Part shown: positions 10,691 to 23,001 of the stretch, one piece after another | How positions within the stretch are numbered: the stretch's first letter is position 1 | Layout: each line of letters begins with the position of its first letter | Origin: Pohlia nutans | Lineage: Eukaryota > Streptophyta > Bryopsida > Bryales > Mniaceae | DNA length: 64,000 nt | Assembly (NCBI GenBank): GCA_022496805.1 | Contig: CM040086.1 | Location: 10,542,501 to 10,606,500 of the forward strand | Reading direction: 5' to 3' | The notes under the pieces: model-generated | What the model was told of the DNA's origin: nothing | The model's database searches: none | Seen by the model: the letters and a program-made list of their open reading frames with translations, nothing else | Position numbers and translations under genes: made by a program

Positions 10691-12846
10691 GTTGGTAATA
10701 GGACAACCAATCGTATTACCTCGCCGGCTCGCCCTGCCCCTTTTTATGTATAGGAGAAAGCCTTGAGGGGAAGGTCTCGATGGGAAGGCTTCGAGGGGCC
10801 TCGAAGAGAAGGGATTTACCGCCCTCGGCCTTGTGTCCTCAAATGTAGGAACTCCTAATACAAAAGGTCTTTTCTTGTATAAAACACAGGAAAAAAAAAT
10901 TATAGCTTTTGACTAGGATTTTTGAAGTTGTTTAGCAAACATGTATAGATTCTTCAATACGCCCATTTTCGGATTTTGCTGTAAATGATTCATTTCAAAA
11001 ATAGCAACCATGATCGCTTTGTCTCATTGCTGCCAATATACTCAGAATGTCCAAAAGAAATGAGTTTAAGACATGGTACTATGAAGAAAAAGATATATGA
11101 ATGGAAAGATAAGGGAGTTTCTATCAGTGCAGTACATTCAAGTGAAATCGGTGTATTTTGATAACATTGCATTATATCGATGTGTAATGCCCTAGCCCTT
11201 GTCCGTGGTGATTATGTTATGGGAAGAGCAAATATTTACATATAGAAATCTTTATGAGTGCTTTATGTGAAAGATTTCTTTTACTAAGGCTTTATTGTTG
11301 CTACGCACAATTGTTGATGTGAAGAATAGGGTTGGAATTTTTTATTTTAAAAAACTTATGTCATTTTATTTTTTGGAGAAATTATTTCTCCTCAAAGAAC
11401 ATAATTAGGAAATTTGTTGAATACAAGTTCTTGTGCTTTCTTATCTTGCCCACAATAAGTGATGATTTAGTACATTTTAACCTCCTCAAATTTACTACTT
11501 ATACTAATGTTAGATCACATAGGACAAAAACGTCTAATGTGGACTAGCTCCTTCTCTCTTTATTTTTCTTTTTTTTTATGTGGTTGGCGTATATGTTGTG
11601 TATGCGAGGGTTTCCTCTGATACTTAACTTACCACTTTCTACCACGTTGACAAACAAATTTACTAAGGCTTTACGATGCTACACACAGTTGTCACATGAA
11701 AGGAATATTATCATAATAAGTGTTTTTTAAATAAATGACAATTTGTTTAAGAATTATTATTTTTTAATTACATAATTAGTTGAGTGCAAGTTCTTGTACT
11801 TTCTTGTTTTAGTTAACAATTTATTGATTGAATTAAGACGGACCACACAAGATAGAAATAATGTCTAACAGTAGTTTGCTAAAAACTAGCTTGTATGAGA
11901 TACATTCAATAGATGAATGAAAAATCTTCAACAACTTTTTAAAAGTAAAAAAGCATTTTGGGCTACAAAAATTGAAAATTGTTTTTTCAATGTTTTCTTT
12001 CTTGTATACATAACATCCGGTATTACATATTTGAATCTTTTTGGAAATTTATATATATATACCTCTTGCCAAAAAAATTTAACTATTTTCATGTATGTAT
12101 TATCATTTTTTCTTTTTGAAATAAAATTATGTAGGGGTATTGATTCTAAGGTCACTCACACATATAGAATAGGCTTTTAACAAATAGTGCACCCATGCTA
12201 GGCCAACAAGATTTTTTTGTGTGCATAAATAGCGCCTCAATTCTTTAGTGACAACATTTGATCCTAATGGAGTTTATTTCCATAATTTTTGAAACCGCGT
12301 GCGAAAAATGTAGGGTGGCATATATTACTTCTAGGAAAATTTACAATAATTTTAAAATAAATATTGGGTAGCATTATTTACTAGTGAACAACACGTTTTA
12401 TTTAATACAGGGTGAGCTTTATACACGAGAATTTTTTTTAGTTCTTCTGTTAGAGGTGGGAAAATTGAAAGAAAACATGTATTATACTCTATGTAGTTTA
12501 TTTCCCTTAGGACCTCACAACAAACAATATGGGCCTTGGAAATGACATAGAGGACCTCGGAGATGACGAGGAGTTTGGTGGCGGGCTTAGGGTTTCTATT
12601 ACATCTCGAGCCAGATGGGGGATATCCCATCATTCCATTGACTTACTAAATAAACCTAATACATCAATCATGGTGCTTCTAAATTGTTTCTCAAAGTCTA
12701 AAGGACACCTTCACTTCAAATATGATGTTATTAAGAATAAGTGTGTGGACATTAATACCATTGTAACTATGGATTTTGAAACGGCCCAAAATGTTTACAT
12801 TCTAAATAGTGACAACATTGTAGCTCTTGATGAGTTTTTATCAAGT

Positions 12847-12850
<4 letters not shown>
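10691..12850. other. AT-rich intergenic DNA, no gene recognised
   Basis: Contains local duplications: TTTACTAAGGCTTTA at about 11281 and 11660, and the 11565-11650 copy of the 9745-9825 segment. A frame at 12529-12933 owes much of its length to a TA microsatellite and is not credible. Confidence 0.45.

Positions 12851-12924
<74 letters not shown>
12851..12924. repeat. (TA)n microsatellite
   Basis: About 37 TA units without interruption. Confidence 0.95.
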
Positions 12925-12926
<2 letters not shown>

Positions 12927-15863
12927 TTTATAATAATATAGTGTGCTCAATATTTGATTACTTTGGTCAATTATAAAAAAAATAGTCTACTTGATAATAG
13001 AAATGAACAACACATTGTAAGTGGCATGCTTCTTGAGCTCACAAAGAGAAATTTGATAGAAAAACGTTTCTATTAGTGTATTGGAATTTTAGGGATTTGA
13101 GTTTTAAAACTTTGTAGAAAATGTAATTTTACAAAGAAATTAGAACAATAAATTTGACTAGAAAGTAGAAGATAGCTTCGACACTTTCTTAGCTGGAATT
13201 GTTTTGATTTGAAATTAGGAATTAGGTGAAAACCAACGTTGGACTTAAAAACAACCAAAAATAGCTCCACTTGGCTCTTTGGACGCGTAGGGATTAATTG
13301 TCCAAGTAGCACTACTTGCTACTAGGACCAACCACCATTAGATGATGCCTAACTCTCCACTATGCCTTTAGTCATTAGGGGAAAAATGGGTCCCAAAGGG
13401 CCCTGTAAGTTTGACCGGGTTAGGTGAACCAGCTGCCCAGGCACCATTTTCTATGTAAATCCATTGGTGCAGTCGCTGCCCGCTGACAGCGTCGGAAGCC
13501 GCAGTGCTGGCAGTGTCGGCAATGTTAGTAGCGTTGATTGGCGCGACCCACGGAACTGCACTGTTGGCAGCCACGGTAGCACCATTGGTGCCTTCTTGTA
13601 AAGTGCACGGTTTGGCCTAAAATTTTTAGCACGTGACAATGGCCAGGGCCCCTTTGTGACTACAGATTTCCCCTAATGACTTTCACTTTGAGTTTCACAT
13701 GTATAGATTCACTACACCGATTATTGCCATTGTTGTGAGTCATAGTAATTCTCACAGTAATTGTGGTATTAGAACAAAAGTGTGAGTCATAGTCAATTGA
13801 GAGCATTTGAGAATTCTTAAAATAATGTACATTTGAGATGTATGTACTGAAATAAGTGTGAGGATTGGTGTAAAGTCTCACACTAATACTAAGATTCATA
13901 ATAATAATAGCAATAATCAATGTATTAAGAAGTAAAATTTTATCTATACCGGCAGCGACCTAATATAAGAGTGAAACATGGAATGAAACATCTGTTAATC
14001 AGCATCAAGAGGTGAAGAGCCACCATGGCCCACTTTAGCACCATGTGGGAGTGTGGGAGTGTTAAAAGATGTAGTGCACTACGCATTGTATGATATCTCT
14101 ATACGAAGAGGGGAAAAATGAGAGGTATGCAAATAAGGGCAAAAAGAATATATTGACATGGAACCATGAAGGGGATCCAAATTTAAAGGATATTGATAGG
14201 TTGCTTTAGGTATTAAAGTAGACAAATATTGAAGTATCGGTGAATAGATATGATGCTAAAGGGATACGGGCCAAGGAATTAGAAAGACGGGATATTGGAT
14301 TGAAGGACTATAGATTAACCTAACATCTCTAATGTTTGGAATGCCATGAAAGTGCATAGACCATAAAATAATTAATCTAGTGACGATGAATCTGTGACAC
14401 AAGCACTTATACAAATAATGTAGGTTTTTAATGTTAAATTGATTGTTATGTTTCAAAGTTTAAACATATTTTGTCAATTTATCGATTTTCAAGAAATTTT
14501 ATTCCATGAGTACTTTTCCATCAAAGTTTTGATTTTATGATCTAATCTTGTACAATTTACGTGTGTTTGTAAAGAAAATTGAAGGACTATTGTTTTGTTG
14601 TCCACTCCAGCCTTGCACGCACACACGACAAAAAAAAAATTGAACAAGGATAAATCCACCCTTCAAATTATCTTCTTCTTCTTCTTCTTCTTCTTACACA
14701 AGTAAAGGAGTAGCCTTTACTGCAAAAGAGATAAAATACTAGCCAACCTTGCCACGACCAGTGAGGCCGAGGATACCTAAACCTTGCTAATTGAGCCAAA
14801 CTTAGGACCAATGAGATTCCAACATATATGACCGTCCTTCCACTTAGCAAGCAAGTCCTTCCCACACTTAAGGTAGAAGCACCAAATTATGACACTTTAT
14901 CTTGAAATCCGTGATCTATGGCTAACGTAGAAAAGTGTTCTTAAATGAAGACCATTCCTAAAACCTGTCACAATTAGGTGCTTCTACCTTAGCATACAAG
15001 TCCTTCCTACGTAACTCTTGGTTATCACACTTGGCAACATCACATTTGAGTATTGGCAAAGAACACTGGTATATGCTAAATTGTGCCCAAATGTGATTGG
15101 GCACTTTCCACATGTCAAGCTCTGAACACATGTAACGTTGGTTACAAAGGGGTGACATAAAAGAGTTTCAAAATACACCTACTGTGCAGTGAAGGTGACT
15201 GACGGGGTAACGGGGGTGACAGTTGGTGAAGACAGCTAAACTTGGGTTGTTGCAGAGCTGTTGGAAAATTAATCCAGGTGGAGCTACAGAAAGAAAGATT
15301 TCCATGGTATAATTAGAAACTGGGGCTATGAAAATGGTAAAATACTAAATTCTGCCGTGACACCAGGCATGGGTTTATCACTGGTGATTAATTTTTTTAT
15401 TTTAAAATTGGTTACACAGTTGGAAATTTCATTGTTATTCCAGTGGCTGGAATCATCGTCGTGATTTCAGTGAGTGGGATTGGATATGGCGGAGCCATGG
15501 GTGGGATTTTGGGGGCGAAAGCCTTGCCGCTGTGGAGCCCAACTCACTCCCCCTTTCCAAGATTGTAGGCAAACAATCCGAGCAGAATTATAATTATAAT
15601 TTCTTTTTATTAATCCTTTTAAGTATCTGTACTGCCACGTTTCAGTTGAGGGTGGGCGGTCCTCCAGTTTCCTTTCCTCCTTCCTCTTTTGTGCATGTGT
15701 CATGCCACGTAGTAAGTTATGCACAAATTTAAGTCATCAAATCACATTTCAATAGGGGAGTCAGACATACAGACTACTGGATAGATTGTCAACACAGCAT
15801 GCCTTGGAAGTTGGCTGGAATGTGCTTGTTGCAATCGTAGAAACGCTGGCCGGGTCCCTACAC
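12925..15863. other. Intergenic, no gene recognised
   Basis: Contains a TTC tract at 14671-14695 and an isolated GC-richer patch around 13470-13580 that is open on the minus strand but shows no domain. Confidence 0.4.
14671..14695. repeat. (TTC)n microsatellite
   Basis: Eight TTC units in a row. Confidence 0.9.
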
Positions 15864-16144
15864 CAAATGGCGTATTTAGTGTGGAAGGAGAATTGAATGA
15901 TGTCTTTTACCACAATTTATAGAGAAATCGTGTCCCTACACTACACAAGAGTTTGACACTTGTCAATCCCACTTTCATTGAGAGTGCCATGTTCTTTTCA
16001 AGTAATGAGAGTGACATAATGTGGCGTGTCGTGTTGCCATATGTCATTGGAACACTGCATTCATTTTTTTCTCACTAGGACATTATATCTCCCTAAAATT
16101 AAGTAGCGTTTGGGTTGAGAAATAGTGTCATGTACACTAAATAG
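15864..16144. mobile_element. MITE family N, copy 2
   Basis: Aligns with 3921-4246 along most of its length. It starts CACCAAATGGCGTATTTAGT and ends TGTACACTAAATAGTTGCC. Confidence 0.6.
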
Positions 16145-16836
16145 TTGCCTTCCTCTCACAACTTGAAATCGTTAAGTTTTGCCACTATCCTTCAAGGAGA
16201 CATGGGCCATGTCCTTGCTCGAAAGCTTGACTATTGCAAAAGTGCGCACAAAAACTAGGACAAATATTTGCACTCCGACACCCCTAATGCATGGTTCGAA
16301 TCATAACGTTTTCACTTTGAAATCACAAAACTACCATGAACCACTTGATTGGACCTAGAGCTTACATTTTTTAAGCATTTGAATCTATTTTGAATATAAA
16401 ACTAACATTAAGACAAAAACATCAAATTGTCACAACTCATCAATTAATTCTAATTAGTGAGACATAATGAAACGGCATTATAGTTACAAGCATGAGAGTC
16501 AAAACATGGGAGAATTGGATGCCACATCAACTGGTGCTCAAATGGTCTGCATCGGTGAGGTCCCTCCATAATATCACACTGTGGTTCCATATTATCATGC
16601 ATGAGCTTGCGGTAGTGACATTAATCGTGTTTGTGATTTTGGTGGTGAATCCAAATGTTGTGATCACCGTATCCTTCTGGTCGCCTTGTCGTTGCCCTCG
16701 TCGTTGTCGCATCCACCGTGATTTCGTCGTGGTTGTCTTCCCGTGGCCGTGATCTTGTTGCCGCCATGTTAGTCGTCGTCCTCTCGTCGTGATCGCCTTT
16801 TGATGATCGTGATCTCGCCCCCCTCTCACAACCTCC

Positions 16837-17010
16837 CACTACAAGGAGAAGGTGTCGCTTTTCACTTGGTAGGTGAGTCAAATTGCGCCACTTTGCATTC
16901 ACTGTGTAAGACGCTTAAGACTTGGTAAGTGCGATTTGCCACGTAGGAGAAGTGTGTACAATGAACTTTAACACTGTTCTGAGTGAAGAGCAATGCCTTT
17001 GCTAGTAGTG
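16837..17010. mobile_element. CACTA-like MITE
   Basis: Left end CACTACAAGGAGAAGGTGTC; right end, reverse complemented, CACTACTAGCAAAGGCATTG. The left terminus is almost identical to the right terminus of the element at 2754-2897. Confidence 0.7.
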
Positions 17011-18186
17011 TCCGTAACCCTCAAAGATCCGCAATACTGGTGGGTCTCTCTCCTCACGGGGAAAACCACGCTATACACAAGCCGATAGTCCCTTCTTTTG
17101 GACAAATTTTCAATCTTTCATGATCCTCTACCTTGTTCAAAACCACTAGAGAGAGATAGAGAGAAGAAGAGAAGTGTCGACAACAACCTTTTCTAATTCA
17201 ATCTACATCCAATTCAATTTCATCCATGAAAATTTCATCCACACACTTCCATCCACACTATCCTAGCACCCACTACCCTGTCTTAGCCCAAACTACACTA
17301 AAATAGTGCTATCTACCCTAAATTACCGATGCCCCACATTAAATTGATGATTTTGACCCCAGAGGGCCTAATAGAAAATAGCTACTAAAAAACCCTACTA
17401 ATTGGCCATCTAATACTTAAAATCATGCATCAACAAATAAATCACAAAATTCAAAACACCTTAGGCATTCTGAATAACAATTTTTGTACAAACAAAACCT
17501 GTACAATCAACCACAATGCACCACAATTGCAACTTACACAAATCCTCTACAATACTACTAAATTGCTCACACCAAATGCACCAATTCAAAAATAATTGCA
17601 AAAAAAATTATATAAAATACCACAACACATAAAAAATGTAAAATGTCGTGATAAATACATTATCGTGTTTTGTGAGCCGTTTGGACGGCTCACAGTATTA
17701 GAAGCTCCTTTCAAGAATGCTATAAAAACAAAGATTAGGTTGGGTAGAAAGGAAGTGTTAAGGTGTGAACTTGAGAAGGAAGACTCTGTGATGCTATTTG
17801 GACAGGCTATCATCCTGTAATCCACATCCACAACCACAACCACGAAGCTCTCACCAAATCTATTGCGTTCTGCATAGAAGTGGAAACTGCAAAGGTTCAA
17901 CAAATGCCTTTCAAGGAGACATAGGCCACATCTTTACTTCAAATCTTGTTACAAAATCTTATTGCAAAAGGGCCGCTTTGAGCTTTGTTCAACTCAGGGT
18001 TTTTTCTTGTACTTAACCAATAGTGCGCTAAGTGCAGTACACTATGCATGTAATGGAAGCTGTAATCCCTCCAAATTTAAACCACTATGATTGTGCCACT
18101 ACATTGCTATCTGCCTCAAAGGAGCCAAAAAAAACCTTGCAAGTTTAGCTCTTCCGTCACAATTTTCATGTCAATTCCAATGTAAG
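17011..18186. other. Intergenic, no gene recognised
   Basis: Low-complexity C/A-rich stretch at 17200-17640; short frames only. Confidence 0.4.
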
Positions 18187-18719
18187 TTAATCCCAAGGCT
18201 CCTGAGAGACCATTTTTTGGTCGTTGTTCATTTAAGATGGGCTACCCGAAACAAAAAATAAGTTTTTGAAAAACTGAAAAAATATTTTCAAATATCACAT
18301 CAAGTCTGTTTTTCAATGCAATTTGAATTATGTCAATCCAAGTTAAACTTCACTGGGGAGATTTTTTTTAAGTGAATCACCTCAACATTGTCTTAGTGTT
18401 ATAAAATTTTCTATTTGGAGAAAGCAATGGTGTTCCCTCCATCATTTTTTTGCTTTTTGGAAGTTTACAATACATAATACAATTTGAGCTAAGCATGCTA
18501 AATTTTAAACTCTAAAATGTGAAGATTATGATTTATACAATTTTTCAAAGGTTAATGCTTTTAAATTCATTAAAAAAATATTTAATTTTTCTTTTGGAAA
18601 CTTGACTATATGGATAATTTGCAGAGATGATACCCTGCATTTTATCTATTGAACCAAACTTCATCAAATATATGGAAGGCACGTATTATAATACCCAAGG
18701 TACTTTTAGAGATGATTAG
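18187..18719. mobile_element. TTAA element, family C, diverged copy
   Basis: It aligns along its whole length with 25049-25598. Shared landmarks are GAGACCATTTTTTGGTCG (a small hairpin), TCACCTCAACATTGTCTTAG, GGTTAATGCTTTTAAATTCA and CATATGGAAGGCAC or its one-base variant. The left end is TTAATCCCAAGGCTCC. The right end is eroded (TACTTTTAGAGATGATTA), so this is an old copy. Confidence 0.7.
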
Positions 18720-18987
18720 CTGCTGTGAAGAAGCAATAAGAAAAATCCCTGCAAAATCAGGAGCTTCGGAATTGTGTCAGTCGGCAGGATGGATTGATCT
18801 TAACCCAGTTTTGTCTTTTCTTCGCACAAAGAGATTCCATTGAATATTCTTGGAATGCAGGGCGACAAAAAGCTCAAACTTCGAAGAATAAAATTTCCTT
18901 CTAATTTCATGTCGAAATCTCGCCACTGTGATTTCACAATATTCTGGAACTGCCATGTTCTGGTTCTTTTTCTACAGTGTTATCTTA

Positions 18988-19125
18988 GGGGCGGTTTACA
19001 CTACGGACCAAGAACTCATCCCATGCAATTCTAAAATCTGTGATTGGCTAAAATCCATGATGGAGCCAATCACAGATTTTAGAGTTGCATGGGACGAGTT
19101 CTTGGTCCGTAGTGTAAACCGCCCC
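18988..19125. mobile_element. Tourist/PIF-like foldback MITE, 138 bp near-perfect palindrome
   Basis: Two 62-base arms start GGGGCGGTTTACACTACGG and differ at only two positions I can see. They are separated by a 14-base spacer. TTA flanks the element on both sides (18985-18987, 19126-19128), fitting the 3-bp duplication of PIF/Harbinger elements. RNA from here would fold into a long hairpin. Confidence 0.85.
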
Positions 19126-19162
19126 TTAGAGGCATCATTTCTTCATAAAGTTCGCTGCACAC

Positions 19163-19599
19163 TAAGGTAGGAAAACCAAAAACGGTTAATGCCCTCAAGG
19201 CGTGCACTAGAGTTTTTTAAAAGCAAGGAGGTGGTAGACTGAAAATGAAGAATTTTTGCATGACGAGGATTACTAAAAATTTACTAAAAATTTACTAAAA
19301 AATACTAATTTTTTTTTGAATTTTTAGTAGCCTTGTGTGCGGTTTTCTGTGATATTAGTTAACCGTTTTAGGTGCTTTCATGTGTAGAAAAGGAAGAGTC
19401 TAGTATACAAGAAGGGGGATTGACAAACTTCCCACTTTGAGAAATTGTAGATAATTATTTACAGGGAATAAAAATAGGAAACAACTTGCATTCTTCATCA
19501 TTTCTTCTTCTTCATCTCAAAATTTTTTCACATAATTTTTAACTCCATTCCTTCTGGTCAAATCACCTTATTTTCACCGTTTTTGGTTTTCCTACCTTA
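19163..19599. mobile_element. Mariner-like MITE with 24-bp perfect inverted ends
   Basis: TAAGGTAGGAAAACCAAAAA plus CGGT at 19163-19186 is perfectly repeated in inverse at 19576-19599. The TA at each border can be read as the Tc1/mariner target duplication, giving ends AGGTAGGAAAACC. No coding capacity. Confidence 0.7.
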
Positions 19600-19610
19600 T
19601 GTCCGTCTAA

Positions 19611-19811
19611 GGGCCTCCTTCCGTGTAAGGGGGGCAATGGGTGGCCGGTCCTCAAAAGGAGGAAGCTCCACCGAAATGGGTGGAAACAGGAGGATTCAAG
19701 AGTATAAATTTCATTTGTACCGAAATGGGTGGAGCATGGGTGGTTCTTGAGACCTCAATTCTTGTCTTCTAGTGCCTTCCACCCAACCGATCCCCACATG
19801 GAAGTCCGCCC
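19611..19811. mobile_element. Tourist-like MITE with TAA duplication
   Basis: Left end GGGCCTCCTTCCGTG; right end reverse complement GGGCGGACTTCCATG; TAA at 19608-19610 and 19812-19814. Same family as 61866-62148. Confidence 0.65.
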
Positions 19812-20227
19812 TAAGTACAAGAGACCGTGGATTGAGTGGCCAAATTTTGTTGAGAGTTCAAAAAAATGGGTTGAAAATAGGTAATAAAATATAATAATTT
19901 TGATTTTTTATGAAAATAAATCGACAACCTCTCGATCATAGTTTGGGTTCCGATTCCTCTCCAATCCAAACTTCTTTCGAGAGCCCATCACCTCGGTCAA
20001 AAAGTCATGCCATACATGTAGGCATTTTGCAAGGCGACGGACTTTGAATCAACGACGTTTAAAGGTCAAAGCAAGTCAAGAATGTTATTGTTCATGTCGT
20101 GTAGAGGAACTCACAATAGGCTAATCAATAATGGAGTCACGACAAAGGCTGCTTTCTGTGAACTAGTTGAAAGTTGTGAAGTAACATGAAAACAATAAAA
20201 CTCAGTGCTACTACTTTAATTCACTCT

Positions 20228-20800
20228 TTAATCCTTAAACGTCCTCACCTCTCTCCAAATTTGGAGAATTTCAAAGATGTTTTATAAAATGTAACTAAGA
20301 GGGATATTTTGAACTTGATGTATGAATAATAGTTGTACATTATGAATTTTTGAAACTATCCATATGTTTAGATTTATAATTGTTGTCACTAATATTTTTG
20401 TATAAAATTTGAAACTTAAAATTCAAATTCTTTTGTAATTTGATTACAAATAAGATATTGACAATTTGTACATGACATTTGTCGTGGTTTGTTGAAATGT
20501 AATACTCTAAGTGTAGTGATTTTTGAAGATTCTTTGATTGCTTAATTTTATGAGTTGAATTTTGTAAGAGCACTTTTATATTGAAATTTTAAAATTTTGA
20601 ATGAATCACTACAACATGAAATGAGGCATAAAATTTTCACAAATCATCCCCTTTCTAATTGGACCACACACGCATAAGCTAACTTCCCATAAAATATATA
20701 GTAAAAAATCCACACTACAAAAAGTCAATGATGGGAGAGAGAACTATGCTTAATAGTGTACATTGTTCACTTCGTGGACGGTTGGACGTTCAGAGGTTAA
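20228..20800. mobile_element. TTAA element, family D copy 2 (diverged)
   Basis: Left TTAATCCTTAAACGTCCTC; right end reverse complement TTAACCTCTGAACGTCCAAC. It is 573 bp including the TTAA sites, the same as copy 1 at 9850, with weakly conserved AT-rich interior (for example ATAAAATTTGAAA). Confidence 0.65.
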
Positions 20801-21033
20801 CCTCACAAACTTCAACAAACTCAATGAAAGTTGTTAATCATTTTCTACTTCCAAGGGAGTGAAGTGATTCCTAAATTTTTTTATTGAATTTACACCAAAT
20901 AGGAAAGAACTCTTGACAAATAACTTCTTTGTCATAATTACCACACTTTTTAACAAAGTAGGTAAAAACGTGATTTTTGTAATCTATCCGAGCAAGGTCA
21001 TGTCATGCCAAGTCTACAAGTAACTTTGAATGG

Positions 21034-22377
21034 CACTATTGTACCCCATGGTTAGAGAGGATGGCGTTTTAGGTCAACATTACAATTTGACCCAAGTTCC
21101 ATTTGTCATCCCGGTGAACCCCGAAACCGGACTATCACTTGATTTCCATGTGGAAATCCACTTTGAAACACAAGTGGAAAATCCATATCTACATGATCAA
21201 ATCAAAACCATGGTCATGGAGAGACTTATTGAGATGAACATCCCCTTAGGCACGGATCTTATAGATCCCGTCGCGGTGCTTTGCTTTAGCACCAAAAATG
21301 GGGGACAAAGAGGTGTTTGGAACGGGGTGATAAAACTACACCTCTTGAGACCCGAAATCGATGGAATTGCCATGCTCAAGGAACTTCGTCCCTTTATTCT
21401 CTACCTTGAGAAACGGAAGAGCAAATTGATGATTTTACCTCTAATTATCACTTGGGGAAAGTTTGCAAGAGCTTCGATGCCGTTGCTAAGAATGATGAGC
21501 TTTCCATCAAGATCAAAAGTGAGAACATAGTGGATGTATTCGCTTCCGCCCTCTTCTATGATATCTTAGAATCTAGTTTCCGTAGGAAACAAGATTTTGA
21601 GATCACTAGTGTTCACAAAGGCATAAAAGATAGCCATGCCTTCATCATGGCACCGACACCACCACAAGCGGATAAAATCCGCCTTCACCACATCCCGGCA
21701 AGCAAGAGATTATTGCTCCTCAAAGGAAATACTCCTCCAACTCCCGCATGACACCGGAGGCCAAGGCAAAGAAGGATGCCATCATTCTAACCCTCTCTCA
21801 CCTTCCCATCTTGCTTTCAATTAATGACACCACGGATGCAATTAAAAAAATCATGGATGCTAGCAATGTCATTTCTATTTGGTACCATAGAGAGGTTGGA
21901 ACCAAGCATAACGGTAGTGCCAATGTTCAATGTGTTAATCCCATTGTGTACCGCAAATTCCTCAACAAAACTCTAACCATTGGTGACAATTATGTTGCTT
22001 TCTTGCCACATAGGAGAAACTTAGAGGGAATTGAACCACCATCAAAAGAGTTAGTTGACAAGTGGGGTTTCAACGACATCAACACCGCATTGGTCAACAC
22101 GGTTACATCCTTGACAATAACCACTCCACCACTCACAAAAGAAGACGTTGTCACGATTGTGGAGGCTAGCAACAAGAAGATAAGAGACGACATTGAGTTG
22201 AAGTTCAAAGAAGAGAGGATCTACAACGACATGAAGCATGAAGAATTTGATTCAAAGATTGATTATGTTTATGACTCCCTTATGAAGGCATTGGAAGGCA
22301 TCAAAGACATCAAGGGGAAAATGCCTAGAAAAGCCATAGAAAACCAAAACCAAAACCTACTGAAAAACATAGAGTGA
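21034..22377 (+). pseudogene. LINE ORF1, frameshifted
   Basis: The reading passes through three frames: 21034-~21420, ~21415-~21740, and 21748-22377 (stop TGA). The first part contains LDFHVEIHFETQ and GGQRGVWNGVIKLHLLRPEI. The second contains KVCKSFDAVAKND. The third has TIGDNYVAFLPHRRNLEGIE and a charged, probably coiled-coil tail (KKIRDDIELKFKEERIYND). Joined, these give about 445 codons. No CCHC zinc knuckle is visible. The order and plus-strand position make it the ORF1 nucleic-acid-binding or chaperone candidate. That role is inferred from position, not from a recognised motif. The first in-frame ATG is at 21048. At least two frameshifts break it. Confidence 0.65.
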
Positions 22378-22491
22378 CCAAGGATTACACGGTAATCTAC
22401 ATAGTATTTCTACATACTACTAGTATAGAGTACATAGAAAAACAAAAAATACAGCAATATTTATACAGTATCTATACAATAGAATATATAG
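22378..22491 (+). other. ORF1-ORF2 junction with multiple stops
   Basis: Very AT-rich. In the frame shared by the end of ORF1 and by ORF2, stops occur at 22375, 22393, 22402, 22426, 22435, 22480 and 22489, mostly TAG. Several would be CAG before a C-to-T change, so a former continuous frame is possible but unproven. Confidence 0.5.
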
Positions 22492-22812
22492 TATTATACA
22501 GTATACAAAAATACCAAATATATACATATACATTCTTGGTATACATATACTGTAAGAATACTACACAAAAATAAAAAGGTATATACTAATACCAAACAAT
22601 ACATATACAAGTATACAAAATGTTGCTATACAAATACTAATACAAAGACCAATACAAAGACCAATACAAAAACCAAACCCAAAATCAGTACCAAAAACAA
22701 AAACAAATTAAACAACCATGTCAAAATAAATGAAAACAATCAACATACAAAATACATAACACACAAAACAAAAAATATAAAACCCAACAAAAATAAAACC
22801 AAACAAAGTAAA

Positions 22813-22893
22813 TGGACTCGGCCTAGCGACCTCGTCCAAAAAAAACACCATCAACAACAATGGACTCGGCCTACCAGCCTCATCCAAAATAAA
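22813..22893 (+). repeat. Two imperfect tandem units upstream of the 2A motif
   Basis: TGGACTCGGCCTA is repeated at 22813 and 22861, each followed by a similar CTCGTCCAAAA / CTCATCCAAAA block. In the ORF2 frame they encode WTRPSDLVQKK and WTRPTSLIQNK, and the 48-bp spacing preserves the frame. Confidence 0.75.
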
Positions 22894-22959
22894 CAAAAAA
22901 AAAAGAAAAAAAAAGAAAAAACCCAAAAAACTCCCCTAAAAAGAAACTTTCTACACCAA

Positions 22960-23001
22960 TTACTAATACTATGCGGGGACATTGAATCCAACCCCGGACC
23001 C
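22960..23001 (+). other. 2A-like ribosome-skipping motif (LLILCGDIESNPG|P)
   Basis: Codons 22960-23001 read LLILCGDIESNPGP in the ORF2 frame, with ATG of ORF2 immediately following at 23002. This fits the full consensus D(V/I)ExNPG-P with the usual hydrophobic run before GD. In known 2A peptides the ribosome skips the last Gly-Pro bond and releases the upstream product. 2A-like sequences are known at the N-terminus of ORF2 in some non-LTR retrotransposons of protists and animals. Here it would separate an upstream, lysine-rich segment from the endonuclease. Confidence 0.85.

Noticed and set aside
12529..12933. 134-codon plus-strand frame starting MGLGNDIEDLGDDEEFGGGL
   Set aside because: The last 30 codons are TA microsatellite and no domain or splice structure supports it. 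The first part could be a coding scrap but I cannot support it.
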